The position numbers were made by a program, and so were the translations under genes. The notes under the pieces are model-generated. The model ran no database searches, had not been told where the DNA came from, and saw nothing but the letters and a program-made list of their open reading frames with translations. From Onthophagus taurus (lineage: Eukaryota; Arthropoda; Insecta; Coleoptera; Scarabaeidae), in the NCBI RefSeq assembly GCF_036711975.1, contig NC_091968.1:17918001-17982000 (forward strand): a stretch of 64,000 nucleotides of DNA. The letters run 5' to 3'. This document shows, piece by piece, positions 12,958 to 23,337 of this stretch (positions are counted from its first letter, which is position 1; the number at the start of each line of letters is the position of its first letter).

Positions 12958-13445
12958 CAGGTGGGCAAATTTGGGTGTTATTATAGGCTATCTCAGAAAC
13001 TATAAGAGATACGAAAAAAGTAGGTGCCATGTCCCGGTTTCTTTTTTCGAGACTAACCCAATCCCGCAAACACCAAACCTCTATCTTCTTTTGTTTTTTA
13101 GTTATAGCCAAAAAGTCAAATTTTCGTGATTTCAAAAAATGCTCATATTTCGTTTATTTTTGAAATTAGAGAAATGAGGTTGATACGTTCTTGAGACACT
13201 TTTTTAAGTAGAATATACTGCCATTGAAAAATTTTAAAAATAGTTGATGATTTTTGAGATACAACACAAAGTTGTATTTTTTTAAATACAAACTATAGTA
13301 GATTATGGTGTTACTGAAAAGAGCATATTTTTAGCTTTCCAATGATGTATTGCACGCATGGTGTATTTGGGGAAAATAAGCGTTATTTTTTAATTCTAAA
13401 ATATTAAAGATTAATTTTCAAAATTTTAATTGTAGTAGGCGAGGA
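12958..13445 (+). repeat. Layer 1 left terminal inverted repeat
   Basis: It matches the reverse complement of about 17345-17816, including AGCATATTTTTAGCTTTCCA near the inner end. Confidence 0.85.
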
Positions 13446-14339
13446 AAACGTTAAATACCACTTATTTACTACAGTAAGGTGAGTTTACTGATCATTTCAT
13501 TCGTGAATTTTTCGAAACGAGTTTCCCGCTTAAAAATTCTTCATTATTTTTAAATACATAAAGCGATAAAATTTAAAAATGATTCTTTGAAAATGATAGA
13601 TAAGGCTCCATATCCCATACAAACATCGTTTCAATGGAAAGTCCGCTGCTCAGTTTATGATCCATAATCTTCCTCTATACTACCGAAGATTTCATTCATT
13701 GATACCCAACCTTACAACCAGTAAGTTTAGTAGAAGAAGATGACACAGTCTGTGACTGTTTAGTTCCTGAAGTTGTTGTTCATATTTAATTATTCATTAA
13801 TTAATACGTTTCTTGTATTTTTAATAAACAAATTTTATCTACTAAATCATTTTTATTGCTGAACAAAGTCAGGTATGAGAGACACTGAGAAATTTAAATC
13901 AACTATTCAAAGTTTTTATTCGTTGGTACAAAACCAACTTTATCCTGCATAAAGCTAGGTGTCCACTTGAGAGAAACTTCTGAGAGTAACTTTCGATATC
14001 TACTCTCAACTCTGTGTCCACTTGAGATTGTTTTAACTCTCCGAGAGCTTCTATAAAACTTCCGAGACTGAAACAAACTGAAAAAAATAAAAAGAAGCTG
14101 TTGGGTGAAATCATGGATTTAGCGTAGATTAGAGCTGGGTGTCAACAAATATCAACATTCGTTGTCAAATTGTTAGTTATTTGACATACTGGATTCACAA
14201 AAAAGTGAACTCGATTGCTTTAATGGCACTTATAAATGCAAACTATAAGTATATTGTCGTACACGTGATAGCTTAATAGTGGCTTGGCAGTATTTTGGAA
14301 AATTATTAGAAAATATAAACTTAAACGCCTTATTTGCTG

Positions 14340-14660
14340 AAAGAGACTAGATATTGCTGGCAGAAGACTAAGTACTACTATTGAAAGCCTAGATGTTGCA
14401 AATGAAGCAGATTCTTCTTACAGAAGACTGCACACTACTACCAGAAGACGAAATACTGTTGGTAGAAGACTAGATATTGCTGGTAAAAGACTAAGTATTG
14501 CTAGTGAAAAACTAGATATTGCAAATGAAGCACATCCTTCTTACAGGCGACACACTACTACTAAAAATCAAATACTTTTAGCAGAAGACTTAATTTTACT
14601 GTCAGAACACCAAATTATGTTGTCAGAAGTTACTATTACTAATGGTACAAATCCCGTTTA
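14340..14660 (+). repeat. Degenerate ~21-24-bp minisatellite inside layer 2
   Basis: Repeated phrases such as AGAAGACTAGATATTGCTGG and AGAAGACTAAGTACT occur about a dozen times. The same unit type forms the array at 51296-52620 and the short array at 29580-30020. Confidence 0.8.
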
Positions 14661-14933
14661 AATTTCTGTCCAATACTTGTTAAAATTGCATCCTTCGCTT
14701 CCCGATTTCTATGTTCATTAGATGTGATATTCCAAAGAATTGAATTTTCTTCATACACTTCAATTAATTCAATTATTTCTTCTTGGGACTATTTTCTTTT
14801 AGGTGTTATCTTTAAACGTGTTATATTGAGAAAACTCGCAGCTACTCGCAGCAAAATTCGAACCGTGTTCGGTTTTTGACAGTTACTCTCACGATAGATA
14901 ATTTGTGCGTGTCTACTTGAGTACAGGGTGTCC

Positions 14934-15455
14934 CAATTTCGATGTCCGCATAGGCTATCTCCGAAACTAAAAGAGATAGAAAAAAAGTAGCTTACATGTC
15001 ATGATCTCGTTTTTCGAGAAAATGCTAATGCCGAAAACTCCGAACAGCTATCGTCTTTTGTTTTCGCCCTATCGGCAAAAACTGAAAATTTTGCGAAAAC
15101 GACAATCGCGAATATCTCACTTATTATCATAGATGGAGTATTATAAACAAAACATTATATGGGCAACTTTTTACGAAGAATTCAGTGGCGTAGGTAGAAT
15201 TTTTTTCCCATCATTTATTTTCGAGATTTTAGACGTAACTTTATTTTTTTAAATGGAAACCATAGTTGGCTATGACTTAAAATAATTTGTTATTTTCTTC
15301 TGATAACAAATATATACAGTTTGTGGGGTATATTTCTTATACTTATTGAATAATTAACAAAAATTCATTTTGTTCTATCTAAAACTAATGTATGTATTTA
15401 AAAGTTAATGTTGCTATGGTGATTACCATGCATACTATGATGGAACATAATGTAT
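14934..15455 (+). repeat. Layer 3 left terminal inverted repeat
   Basis: It matches the reverse complement of the right arm up to the phrase TTAATGTTGCTATGGTGATT. Confidence 0.87.
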
Positions 15456-15572
15456 CAAATAATTGTTAAAGTTTGTATTTAAAAATTCGATAACAACTCT
15501 GGCATTATGTGCTGGTACGATGCACCAGCATGTTAAGTGTCAAAGTATAACAAAACTGAATAAAACTTTACA

Positions 15573-16345
15573 ATGAATTTCGAAAATTATGAAAAATGTA
15601 ACATGATGGAATGTTATATGTTATCAGATAAGAATGCGACGTTAGCCGCAGAATTGTATTTCACAAGATATCCGGAAAGAAGACAACCGCACGTAAGAAC
15701 CTTCAGCCGGTTAGCAGAAAATTTAATAGATATTTGGTCCTTCCCCAAACCACATACAAAAACATACCAAAATGACCTGCAGGAGAAATTGCAACAAGAC
15801 GTTTGACCCAAAAGCCGCTGCTCCCGAATATGAAAGAAAAATAAGTATAAACCATACAAAGCGGGACTAACTCATTATTTACGTGCCGGAGATGTCAATC
15901 GAAGATTAGAATTTTGTAGATGATATTTAAAAAATTAAATAATCTGCTGTTTGTTCAAAATGTAATCTGGACCGATGAAGTCTCTGAGTGTTCAAAGAAG
16001 ATTGGGGTTCAATGCATGGTGTGCCCTTTTAGATAATAGAATTTTGACATATAATATCTACCATAAAAACTTAAACTCAGGGAAATACCTCAATATATTA
16101 AGGCAGCACATTGAGCCTTTGGTCGACAATTTGCCACTAAATATGTCTCAAATGATATATTTTCAATATGACGGAGCACCAGCACATAATGCCAGAGTTG
16201 TTAGTGAATTTTTAAATACTACTACAAACTCAAGGACAATAGAATCTAACAGGACTGCTACATCCATTGTTGTGACAGCCTACCCGCAAACTACGTCACA
16301 CCATTTTCCACGCCCTGCTGTTGTTATGGTCTATGCGTTTGCTGT
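15573..16345 (+). pseudogene. Mariner-like transposase of layer 3, broken and interrupted
   Basis: The start at 15573 gives the family's N-terminal helix-turn-helix (ECYMLSDKNATLAAELYFTR, then RRQPHVRTFSRLAENL). A frameshift follows near 15800. The first catalytic block is degraded (IWTDEVSE near 15965-15990), then WCALLDNRILTYN, and the second block MIYFQYDGAPAHNARVV near 16150-16205. At 16231 a 272-bp MITE interrupts the frame. Past it, only a few residues remain before the right arm, so the third catalytic block is missing. The product cannot be active. Confidence 0.85.
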
Positions 16346-16502
16346 GTGTTTTTAGAGGTTATATCCTAGACGTATTCATATTAGTTTTGAAGTTTTATGT
16401 TTTTAGAAGTATTAATGTCTATCATATAACCTCTAAAAAGGCGTGGCAAATAGTGTGACGTAGACTGCGATGTAGCAGTCCTGTTAGATTCTACTGTCCT
16501 TG
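16231..16502. mobile_element. Nest layer 4: 272-bp MITE with 9-bp target duplication
   Basis: The terminal inverted repeats start CAAGGACARTAGAATCTAAC and extend imperfectly through most of the element (the complementary phrases GAGGTTATAT and ATATAACCTC face each other). The 9-bp direct repeat CTACAAACT flanks it at 16222-16230 and 16503-16511. It sits inside the layer 3 transposase. Target length 9 points to a Mutator- or Merlin-like mobiliser; hAT (8 bp) is less likely. Confidence 0.88.
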
Positions 16503-16543
16503 CTACAAACTTTGCCAATAATTGGAAACAATGCTTTCCCTCA

Positions 16544-16710
16544 TGGTATGGTTATCACCATAACAACATTAACTTTTAAATACATACAATAGTTTTAGAA
16601 AGAACAAAAAAAATTGATACATTATATTCCATCATAGTATGTATAGTTATCACCATAGCAACATTAACTTTTAAATACATACATTAGATTTAGATGGAAC
16701 AAAATGAATT
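16544..16710 (+). repeat. ~85-bp tandem duplication at the inner edge of the layer 3 right arm
   Basis: The segment containing TTATCACCATARCAACATTA and TTTTAAATACATACA occurs twice in tandem (from about 16545 and about 16632). The left arm has a single copy. Confidence 0.8.
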
Positions 16711-17344
16711 TTTGTAAGAAATATAAGAATAAGAAATATATCCCACATACTATATATATTTGTTATCAGAAGAAAATAACAAATTATTTTAAGTCATAGC
16801 CAACTATGGTTTCCATTTAAAAAAATAAAGTTACGTCTAAAATCTCGAAAATAAAAGATGGGAAAAAAATTCTACCTACGCCACTGCATTCTTCGTAAAA
16901 AGTTGCCCATATAATGTTTTATTTATAATACTCCATCTTTGATAATAAGTGAGATATTCGCTATTGTCGTTTTCGCAAAATTTTCAGTTTTTGCCGATAG
17001 GGCGAAAACAAAAGACGATAGCTGTTCGGAGTTTTCGGCATTAGCATTTCCTCGAAAAACGAGATCATGACATGTAAGCTACTTTTTTTCCTTCTCTTTT
17101 AGTTTCGGAGATAGCCTATGCGGACATCGAAATTGGGACACCCTGTACAAATCTCAACGTGTTTACTCTCCGAAAGTTTGTGGGGACTCTCTGATAGTTA
17201 CTCTCAGATGCGTGTCCACCAGAAAATATACTCTCGATAGCTTCTCTCTAGAGCATTTCTCGCAAGTGGACACTTAGCTTAATGGTACAAGACCAACTTT
17301 CTGTCATATTCGTGCAAAACCATACAACAATTAGGTAGTAATTA

Positions 17345-17816
17345 CTGTCCGAACCCGCCTACTATAATCAAAATTTTGAACTTTATCGCTTACTATTTTG
17401 TAATTGAAAATTAACGCTTATTTTCCGCAAATGCACCATACATGCGATACATCATTGGAAAGCTAAAAATATGCTCTTTTCATTAACATCATAATCAAGT
17501 ATAGTTTGTATTTAAAAAAATACAACTTTGTGTTGTATCTCAAAAATCATGAAATATTTTTAAAATTTTTCAACGGCAGTATATTCTACTTAAAAAAGTG
17601 TCTTAAGAACGTATCAACCTCATTTCTCTAATTTCAAAAATAATCACGAAAATTTGACTTTTTGGCTATAACTTAAAAACAAAAGAAGATAGAGGCTTGG
17701 TGTTTGCGGGATTGGGTTAGTCTCGAAAAAAGAGACCGGGACATAGCACCTACTTTTTTCGTATCTCTTATAGTTTCTGAGATAGCCTATAATAACACCC
17801 AAATTTGCCCACCCTG
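17345..17816 (-). repeat. Layer 1 right terminal inverted repeat
   Basis: Reverse complement of the layer 1 left arm; it ends CACCCTG next to TA at 17817. Confidence 0.85.
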
Positions 17817-17817
17817 T

Positions 17818-18757
17818 ACATGCTCTCTAGGAAGTGATCGAACTGCCTGTGTTATTCTATTTTTTAGTATTTCGATATTATTCGGAATGTGTTCTTGGTA
17901 AACTATTTGTTTTACTCTTCCCCAAACAAAAAAAATCCATTATTGTGAGATCTGGAGATCTGGCCGGCCAAGATATCTCGCTCATTCTCCCAAACCATCT
18001 TTCGCCAAATTGGTTATTTAGCCAATCACTAATCATTTTTGTTGAATGGGCAGGGCAGCCATCATGTTGAAAGAAATGAGTCTGTCGAACATCTAATGGA
18101 AATTCGTCAACAAACCTTGTCAGAATTTGTGAATAAGTTTGTTGGTTTAATGTTCCTTCAATAAAGAACGGTCCAATTATTCCTAGTTTGTATGACACGG
18201 CACACCACATATTAACTTTTTTGAAATACTGCCTGTTTGCATTAATTACATAATGGGGATTGTCTCTGCTCCAATACCGACAGTTTTGGGAAGAAGGATT
18301 TGTGGTAAAAGTACATTCATCGGAAAAAAATATTAATTTATGAAAACGTCTGGTTTCTAAAATTAATTCCCCCAAAGATAAACAGAAATGCAATCGCTTT
18401 GCATCGTCACCTTCCTCCAAAGTGTGGCAAAATTTGGCTTTGTACGGATAAATTCTGTTTGCTTTATAAATTCTTTGTAAATGTGTTTTACTTATGTTTG
18501 TATTTATGCTTCGATTTCTTAGAGACATGGTAGGAAATGCATCCGTTGAATGTAAAGCAACTAAAGTACCTGTATCAGTTTCATCATAATTTTTTTTTCT
18601 TTTTTCTTATAGTGAACACTTCCTGTTGTAACAAATCTTTTGATTAAACGCCAACAAGTACTGTTGTTAATTCCAGTATTTGGAAATTTTTTATTAAATA
18701 GAGTAATAAAAAATTCATCGATTTTTCCCCTAATAAACTTTTTCGTCTAATGTTAAC
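17818..18757 (-). pseudogene. Mariner-like transposase, nearly complete but frameshifted
   Basis: Upstream of 18528 the N-terminal region reads FFITLFNKKFPNTGI and RLIKRFVTTGSVHYKKKKK. The main frame (18528-17878) gives SLRNRSINTNISKTHLQRIY, the first catalytic block IFFSDECTF, NMWCAVSYKLGIIGPFF, the second block FFQHDGCPAHS and the third block ARSPDLTIMDFF with 36 residues between the Asp residues. All three catalytic Asp are present. A frameshift near 17900 leads to YQEHIPNNIEILKNRIT, the family's C-terminal region, which stops at the layer 1 boundary. It is the best-preserved mariner-type enzyme in the window. Confidence 0.85.
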
Positions 18758-19164
18758 ATTGTATTCAAAACACACATTAAGTATACTAAATTACACTTTA
18801 ACAGATTCATATAAACACGGAAGCAATTTTGTTTTTCCTTGGCAGTCTTTGTTAGAAATAAAATTGCTTGATATGGATTTTTATCAAAGTAGGCCGATCA
18901 TTCCGAAAATTTGCATATGGCCATAGTTTTTCATTCTAAACAAAACTTCTTAGTAACACTTTCACGTACTGTAAACAGAAAAGGTACTTTACCTACCACA
19001 AAAAAAGTTTTTCATGCACTGTCAAGGCTCACTTGTTTTTTTAAAATTAATAATATGTTCAAAATTAGTCTTTAACCAAGTAGGGCTAAACCCCAAAAAA
19101 TGACAATCAATATCGAAAAATTTTTACCTTTTATAAGAGTCGTTCACCTATCCGGGGACACACT
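18758..19164. other. 5' region of the mariner-like element
   Basis: AT-rich non-coding sequence between the transposase start and the terminus at 19165. Confidence 0.5.
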
Positions 19165-19456
19165 GTATAAAGACTTTATAAAGTTTGAAATTGCCAGAAA
19201 CACCACAATTCATGAAAAATGTTCAAAACGATGCCAAAACTTTACCTTCCAATATTTTTTTGGGTTTTTTGTTTTCTTAGTGGTTTGTTTTTTTTTTTTT
19301 TTGATAAACAGAACACTACTTTTGAAAATGAATGGCCAAAATGTTGTTGGAGTCGTCTGGCCACAACTTTGATTGGTTTTGTTTGCTTATCCTCGAAAGA
19401 TTTGCATTGTTTCTCCTGATTATTATTATTTATTTCTTTATTAGCACCACAACATA

Positions 19457-19895
19457 CAGGTGTCCCGAAACTCCACGTCAAGCGGGCACCGGGTGTTAAA
19501 AATGTTAAAAATCGTTCCCCTGCATCATATTTTTAGGTATTATGGTCAGAAATGTTCGCAATTTAATAGTGATTTTTTTAATAATGTATTCCTTATGAAC
19601 CATGCTACTATAGGAAATCACAAATCAAACAACAAGAGTCGTTAGTTTTCCGAAAAAAAATATTAGTTTGATCAAGTTAAGGTTAAAAGAATTTATGTCT
19701 ATTAAGTTTGACGCACGATTTCATAAAAAGGGAGTAGTATAACCCCCTTGGCAAGTTATGTTAAAAGATGACCTGTTTCGTCAAGATTCCAAAATGGTAT
19801 CACTTGCCATTTTTCTTTTCCTAAAAAATATTATTGCCTGTTTTTCTGTAAAAAACGCGTTATTTAAAAAATTCATACTTTTGTATACTCAAAGA
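19457..19895 (+). mobile_element. Single arm of the same family as the 61024-62622 element
   Basis: It begins CAGGTGTCCCGAAACTCCAC after TA and follows the left arm of the 61-kb element (AATGTTCGCAATTTAATAG, TTCCAAAATGGTATCACTTG) until it stops matching at about 19895. There is a short internal deletion near 19495. No transposase or second terminus is present. Confidence 0.82.
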
Positions 19896-20010
19896 CCGTC
19901 TTCATCATAGCGGCTGATATTAATATTTAACTGGATAGAAAGTGAGCGAGATCGACAGAAACGTCAAAAAATTGACTGTTGGAACAAGGCGAGCGGTTCC
20001 ATCAAGACTT

Positions 20011-20765
20011 AATAGCGCCTTTTACACCAAGAGTTTTTTCGACAGTTTTGGAGCGCACACAAGCGTGCATGTTGGACTGCGCTCTTGGAGCGTCCGCTCA
20101 CGGCATGTGACCAACAAAAGTAACGACGAGCCAAACCTGCATTCCGAACACCCGGTTTTGACCGTTTTGACGCGTACAACTCATAAGTGTGCATATGGTG
20201 TGCATATAAAACGCAAAAATATGACATTTTACTGACTTTTGGAGTGGAGCGTAGAATTTCTGCTTAGTTGAAATTGTTGAAGACACTCCTATACTTTGTT
20301 TAGTCACCTTTGCGAAAACATTTCGGTTACAATTATTGTTTTTAAAAATTATTCCAAACTTTATCATGTTCTCAAGAAAAAAATGTTATAATCGTTCAGT
20401 TAGTATTATTGCACTTTATGTATTTGTGACTTCGCAAAAGAAACCTAGAAGAATATGGGTAAAAAAATGGCGTCAGCATAAAGAGAAATATGGACATTTG
20501 TCTCTTTTGAGGGAACTTAAAGAAAATAATCCAGATGATTAAAATTAATGACATTTAAATCACGTATTCTCTGTAGGGTTAAGTTTTGTGTTCCTTCAAA
20601 ATGTAAATCTTGGCGCGTTCGAACCTAAACTCTGCTGTGAAGTAAACAAGTATAAACACTGTGGAGGTTCTAACCTGCGTTCCAACCACGTGAGCCGCGA
20701 ACGCGCGCAGGGCACGTCTAAGATCCTCCAAAACTGTCGAAAAAACTCTTGGTTTAAAAGACGCT
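20011..20765. mobile_element. Short inverted-repeat element with a Harbinger fragment
   Basis: The ends share CCAAGAGTTTTTTCGACAGT in inverted orientation (about 20027-20053 and 20727-20753), with looser matching out to AATAGCG. Between them lies a fragment resembling a PIF/Harbinger transposase N-terminus. It may be a non-autonomous Harbinger derivative; precise ends and target duplication are unclear. Confidence 0.55.
20432..20542 (+). pseudogene. PIF/Harbinger transposase N-terminal fragment
   Basis: The frame reads KKPRRIWVKKWRQHKEKYGH followed by LSLLRELKENNPDD and a stop. This matches the conserved RRIWV...W...LLREL region at the start of HARBI1-like transposases. The catalytic region is absent. 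Confidence 0.55.
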
Positions 20766-20890
20766 ATTGCGTCCACTGACAGAGTGAAGGATCTTGGTAT
20801 TATTCTTGATTCCAAACTGCGATTCCACCTTCATATCGATCTTATGGTGAAAAAAGCATTACGTAACTTGGGGGTCATTTTGCAATGTGC
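20766..20890 (+). pseudogene. Jockey-like LINE reverse transcriptase, left fragment
   Basis: The frame reads DRVKDLGIILDSKLRFHLHI and then MVKKALRNLGVILQCAR, the thumb-proximal region that follows the catalytic core in jockey-like reverse transcriptases. The reading breaks at the Ginger-like element. The C-terminal part of a similar protein resumes at about 25590; roughly 100 residues between them are missing. Confidence 0.75.
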
Positions 20891-20942
20891 CCGGCAAATT
20901 GGAAAATTATCTCACATTTTGTAAACAGCCTGAAATTTTTTA

Positions 20943-20960
20943 GGCTTATTACAATAAGCC
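20943..20960. promoter_or_regulatory. Subterminal palindrome, left
   Basis: GGCTTATTACAATAAGCC is an 18-base near-perfect palindrome. The same module occurs at the right end at 23791-23807 and 23880-23896. It may be a transposase binding site (inference). Confidence 0.55.
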
Positions 20961-20999
20961 CACGAACCATCAGTCCAATTGGAAAGTGGACAACTGTTT

Positions 21000-21040
21000 C
21001 TTTAAAAAGCCTCGTTTTATTGAGGCTTTTTGCAATTAGC
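21000..21040. repeat. Hairpin in the left terminal region
   Basis: AAAAAGCCTC and GAGGCTTTTT form a 10-bp stem around an 8-base loop. The right end has a related but imperfect AAAAAGCCTGG. Confidence 0.6.
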
Positions 21041-21246
21041 CTTACAGTCGACGGCGTATTAAGAATAAGCTAGGGTGGGGTTGTTGTGATTAACGCATTA
21101 TACTTGTTGAAACGTGTGCACCGCAGTAGCATCGCATATTGTTCTTGGTTTTCTTATAGGTTAGTTTAACTATTGTTGCAGTGCAGTCAAGGACAAACAA
21201 CTAATAAGGTAAACATAAGTAGAAGAGCGTGAAACGTAGGTAGAAA

Positions 21247-21611
21247 TGTAGAAAGTTTATCGATTAAAAGGGTGTCTAGCTGTTAATTTCAAACACAGTT
21301 GTTAGGTATAGTACACTAGTTTATTGAAACAAAACGCTGTATTTTATTGGTTTTAACCGTTACACAACTGTTTCCTATGATTTACTAATATATTAGGTAA
21401 CCAAAAAAGTTTGTGCGGTTAAATTATAAAGGTTTTATAATTTAAATTTACAATAGTTTTTAATGTTTTCCATCCTTATAGCCCTAATGATGTCTGCAAT
21501 AATTGTAGATGAAAATTCGGCTGTTTGTTTCTATAAACTGATTGTACTACATCTAACAACTGTGTTTGAAATTAACAGCTAGACACTGCTTTAGTCGATT
21601 AACTTTCTACA
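21247..21611. repeat. 365-bp inverted-repeat segment before the integrase ORF
   Basis: About 75 bp at each side are inverted copies. They begin TGTAGAAAGTT and share GTGTCTAGCTGTTAATTTCA and AACACAGTTGTTAG. The integrase start codon is 56 bases after its right edge. It may be an inserted MITE or a remnant of the element's own termini. Confidence 0.75.
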
Positions 21612-21666
21612 AATAACTACATATTAAATTTAAAGTCGTACTTATGTTAACATAGGTGCTTGCAGT

Positions 21667-23337
21667 ATGGACGACAATATCCAAACTGATGGAACTGATT
21701 TCCAGGACGAAAATAACATGAGAATAAACTTTAATGCGCAAATGAAAGAATACTGCAATAAGAGTGAAAATGTCGTAAAGAAGCCTTGGACAAAAGCAAC
21801 TGTGGAAGAAGCAATTCGAGAAATTTTGGATGCAAATAACCCTGAAAAAAAGAAGACTAGTAGACAATATGGATTAACCAGAAATAACGACACAATGGAG
21901 ATTGGCGAAACAAGAGTTTTAATCAAAAAAAGAAGAAGTAATGAGGATCCTGTAGTAGTAATGATTCCGGTTGAAGAATACTTTGACAGACTTCTTCAAT
22001 GTCACCGTGCCACTGGACATGGAGGAAGAGATAAAATGCTGTTTGAATTAAAAAATAAATTTTACATTCCCAGACCAGCAGTTGAAATGTTTGTATCGCT
22101 TTGTAAAATGGGTAATACGAAGAAATCTCAACAACAACGTAATATTGTGGGAAGACCAATCACAACAAAAGATTTTAACCTTCGCAGTCAAGTTGATTTG
22201 ATCGACTTTCAATCAACTCCATGTCGAGGATATAAATGGTTAATGAATTATCAAGATCATGCAACTAAATTTTGTCTTCTGCGACCTTTAACAACAAAGC
22301 GTGCTGCTGAAGTTGCAATGGAACTGCTGAAGATATTTTTGAATTTCGGCGCACCGCACATTCTACAAAGCGACAACGGACGTGAATTTACAGCTGATGT
22401 GATTAAAGAACTTTCTGGTATGTGGGCTGATTGTAAACTAGTACATGGAAGACCTCGACATCCGCAATCACAGGGAAGCGTAGAGCGCTGCAACCAGGAT
22501 GTTGAAAATATGTTACGTTCGTGGATGGATGACAATAAGAGTACAGATTGGGTGATAGGATGCCGCTTCGTTCAGTGGCAAAAGAACTTGTCAAAGCACA
22601 GGATCATAGGGCGCAGTCCATATACAGCCCTTTTTGGAACGGAACCAAAGATAGGACTAAATTCAACTAACATTCCGCAGGCAATTCTTGAAAAAGTTTT
22701 TAGTGAAGAAGATTTGGAAAAGTTAAGAAATGACAAATATAAGGGAAAAGTTGGAGAAAATCAAGATGAAAACCAATTCTCTAATGTTCAACAAGAGTTG
22801 TGTTTTATTTGTTCGGGATATTTGAATGAAACACCTTTTGTTTCATGCTCTTCATGTTCCATGAAGATTCATAAAACTTGTTTCCAAAACGTTTGCTCAA
22901 TCTCCGATGAAAATGATATGGAGTATCAATGCGATATTTGTAATAGACAAGAAAATATATCTTCGCAACGTCAAAAAGCACACGAAGGTCAAAAACAAGC
23001 GGCAGAAAAAATGATTGAAAATACCGGGAAGAACCTAAAATCGGTCACAGTTGGAAATTTTGTTCTATTAAATGTGCCGAAAGTCGACCGTGGCCATTTA
23101 GAGGCACCAAATTTAATTGGAAAAATTCTTAAAATTAATAATGATGTTTATCAGATAGGAACAAAGAGTGGAATTATCAAAACATGGTTTTCTAGAAGTG
23201 ACTTCCAAATTTCTGGCGCACAATTTGTTGAAGATATCCCCGAAGAATATATATCTGTTCGTCAAGCTGTAGCAAATGAGTCAATGTTTGGAGGTCAAGG
23301 CTATAATACCTGTAAGTGTACAGTGTCAAAAACTTAA
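21667..23337 (+). CDS. Ginger/KRBA2-like integrase with PHD finger
   Basis: A 556-residue integrase of the Ginger/GIN1-KRBA2 type, predicted to catalyse strand transfer for its own transposon in the nucleus. Order: an N-terminal tail, the zinc-binding segment CHRATGHGGRDKMLFEL...SLCKMG (residues ~110-155), the catalytic core with D in VDLIDFQST (~180), D in LQSDNGREF (~239) and E in SQGSVERCNQ (~276), then a PHD-type finger CFICSGYLNETPFVSCSSC...YQCDIC (~380-430) and a C-terminal region. The usual CxxC of the zinc-binding segment is CKMG here, losing a ligand. The frame ends at TAA 23335-23337 after YNTCKCTVSKT, but the same frame continues with a Cys-rich motif to 23424, so the stop looks premature. 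The start is the first ATG after the inverted repeat. Confidence 0.88.
   Translation: MDDNIQTDGTDFQDENNMRINFNAQMKEYCNKSENVVKKPWTKATVEEAIREILDANNPEKKKTSRQYGLTRNNDTMEIGETRVLIKKRRSNEDPVVVMIPVEEYFDRLLQCHRATGHGGRDKMLFELKNKFYIPRPAVEMFVSLCKMGNTKKSQQQRNIVGRPITTKDFNLRSQVDLIDFQSTPCRGYKWLMNYQDHATKFCLLRPLTTKRAAEVAMELLKIFLNFGAPHILQSDNGREFTADVIKELSGMWADCKLVHGRPRHPQSQGSVERCNQDVENMLRSWMDDNKSTDWVIGCRFVQWQKNLSKHRIIGRSPYTALFGTEPKIGLNSTNIPQAILEKVFSEEDLEKLRNDKYKGKVGENQDENQFSNVQQELCFICSGYLNETPFVSCSSCSMKIHKTCFQNVCSISDENDMEYQCDICNRQENISSQRQKAHEGQKQAAEKMIENTGKNLKSVTVGNFVLLNVPKVDRGHLEAPNLIGKILKINNDVYQIGTKSGIIKTWFSRSDFQISGAQFVEDIPEEYISVRQAVANESMFGGQGYNTCKCTVSKT

Larger units (their letters stand above)
14934..17145 (+). 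mobile_element. Nest layer 3: mariner-like element with ~520-bp inverted repeats
   Basis: Both ends read CAGGGTGTCCCAATTTCGAT on the appropriate strand and are flanked by TA (14932-14933 and 17146-17147). The inverted arms run from 14934 to about 15455 and from about 16630 to 17145. The interior holds a decayed plus-strand transposase gene. A solo end of a related family occurs at 26787-26918. Confidence 0.9.
13953..17279. mobile_element. Nest layer 2: Harbinger-like MITE carrying a minisatellite
   Basis: The ends AGCTAGGTGTCCACTTGAG and the complement of AAGTGGACACTTAGCT are inverted, and both are flanked by TAA (13950-13952 and 17280-17282), the 3-bp target typical of PIF/Harbinger. The subterminal parts contain several GTGTCCACTT and GAGAGTAACT copies in both orientations. 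It inserted into layer 1 and was itself split by layer 3. Without layer 3 it is about 1.1 kb and has no recognisable gene. A similar terminus ending TTAGCT-TAA lies beside a Harbinger transposase fragment at 38006. Confidence 0.75.
12958..17816. mobile_element. Nest layer 1: long-TIR Tc1/mariner-type element, no transposase of its own
   Basis: The ends are inverted repeats of roughly 490 bp (12958 to ~13445 and ~17345 to 17816), starting CAGGTGGGCAAATTTGGG and its complement and flanked by TA at 12956-12957 and 17817-17818. The arms include GGCTATCTCAGAAACTATAA, a motif shared with layer 3. Between the arms lies only the layer-2 insertion and short sequence, so the element is a non-autonomous or internally deleted derivative. 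Confidence 0.88.
17818..19165 (-). mobile_element. Mariner-like element truncated at its transposase 3' end
   Basis: The right terminus, on the minus strand, is CAGTGTGTCCCCGGATAGG followed by GTGAACGACTC, with TA at 19166-19167. The transposase gene runs leftward from it. The other terminus is missing: the transposase reading ends at 17818, where layer 1 begins. Across layer 1 the next sequence is a LINE tail, not the rest of this element. Confidence 0.75.

Noticed and set aside
17701..17901. Frame starting MRDWVSLEKRDRD at 17704, repeated on the other strand at 12737-13135
   Set aside because: It is the inverted repeat of layer 1 read in one frame; no coding evidence.
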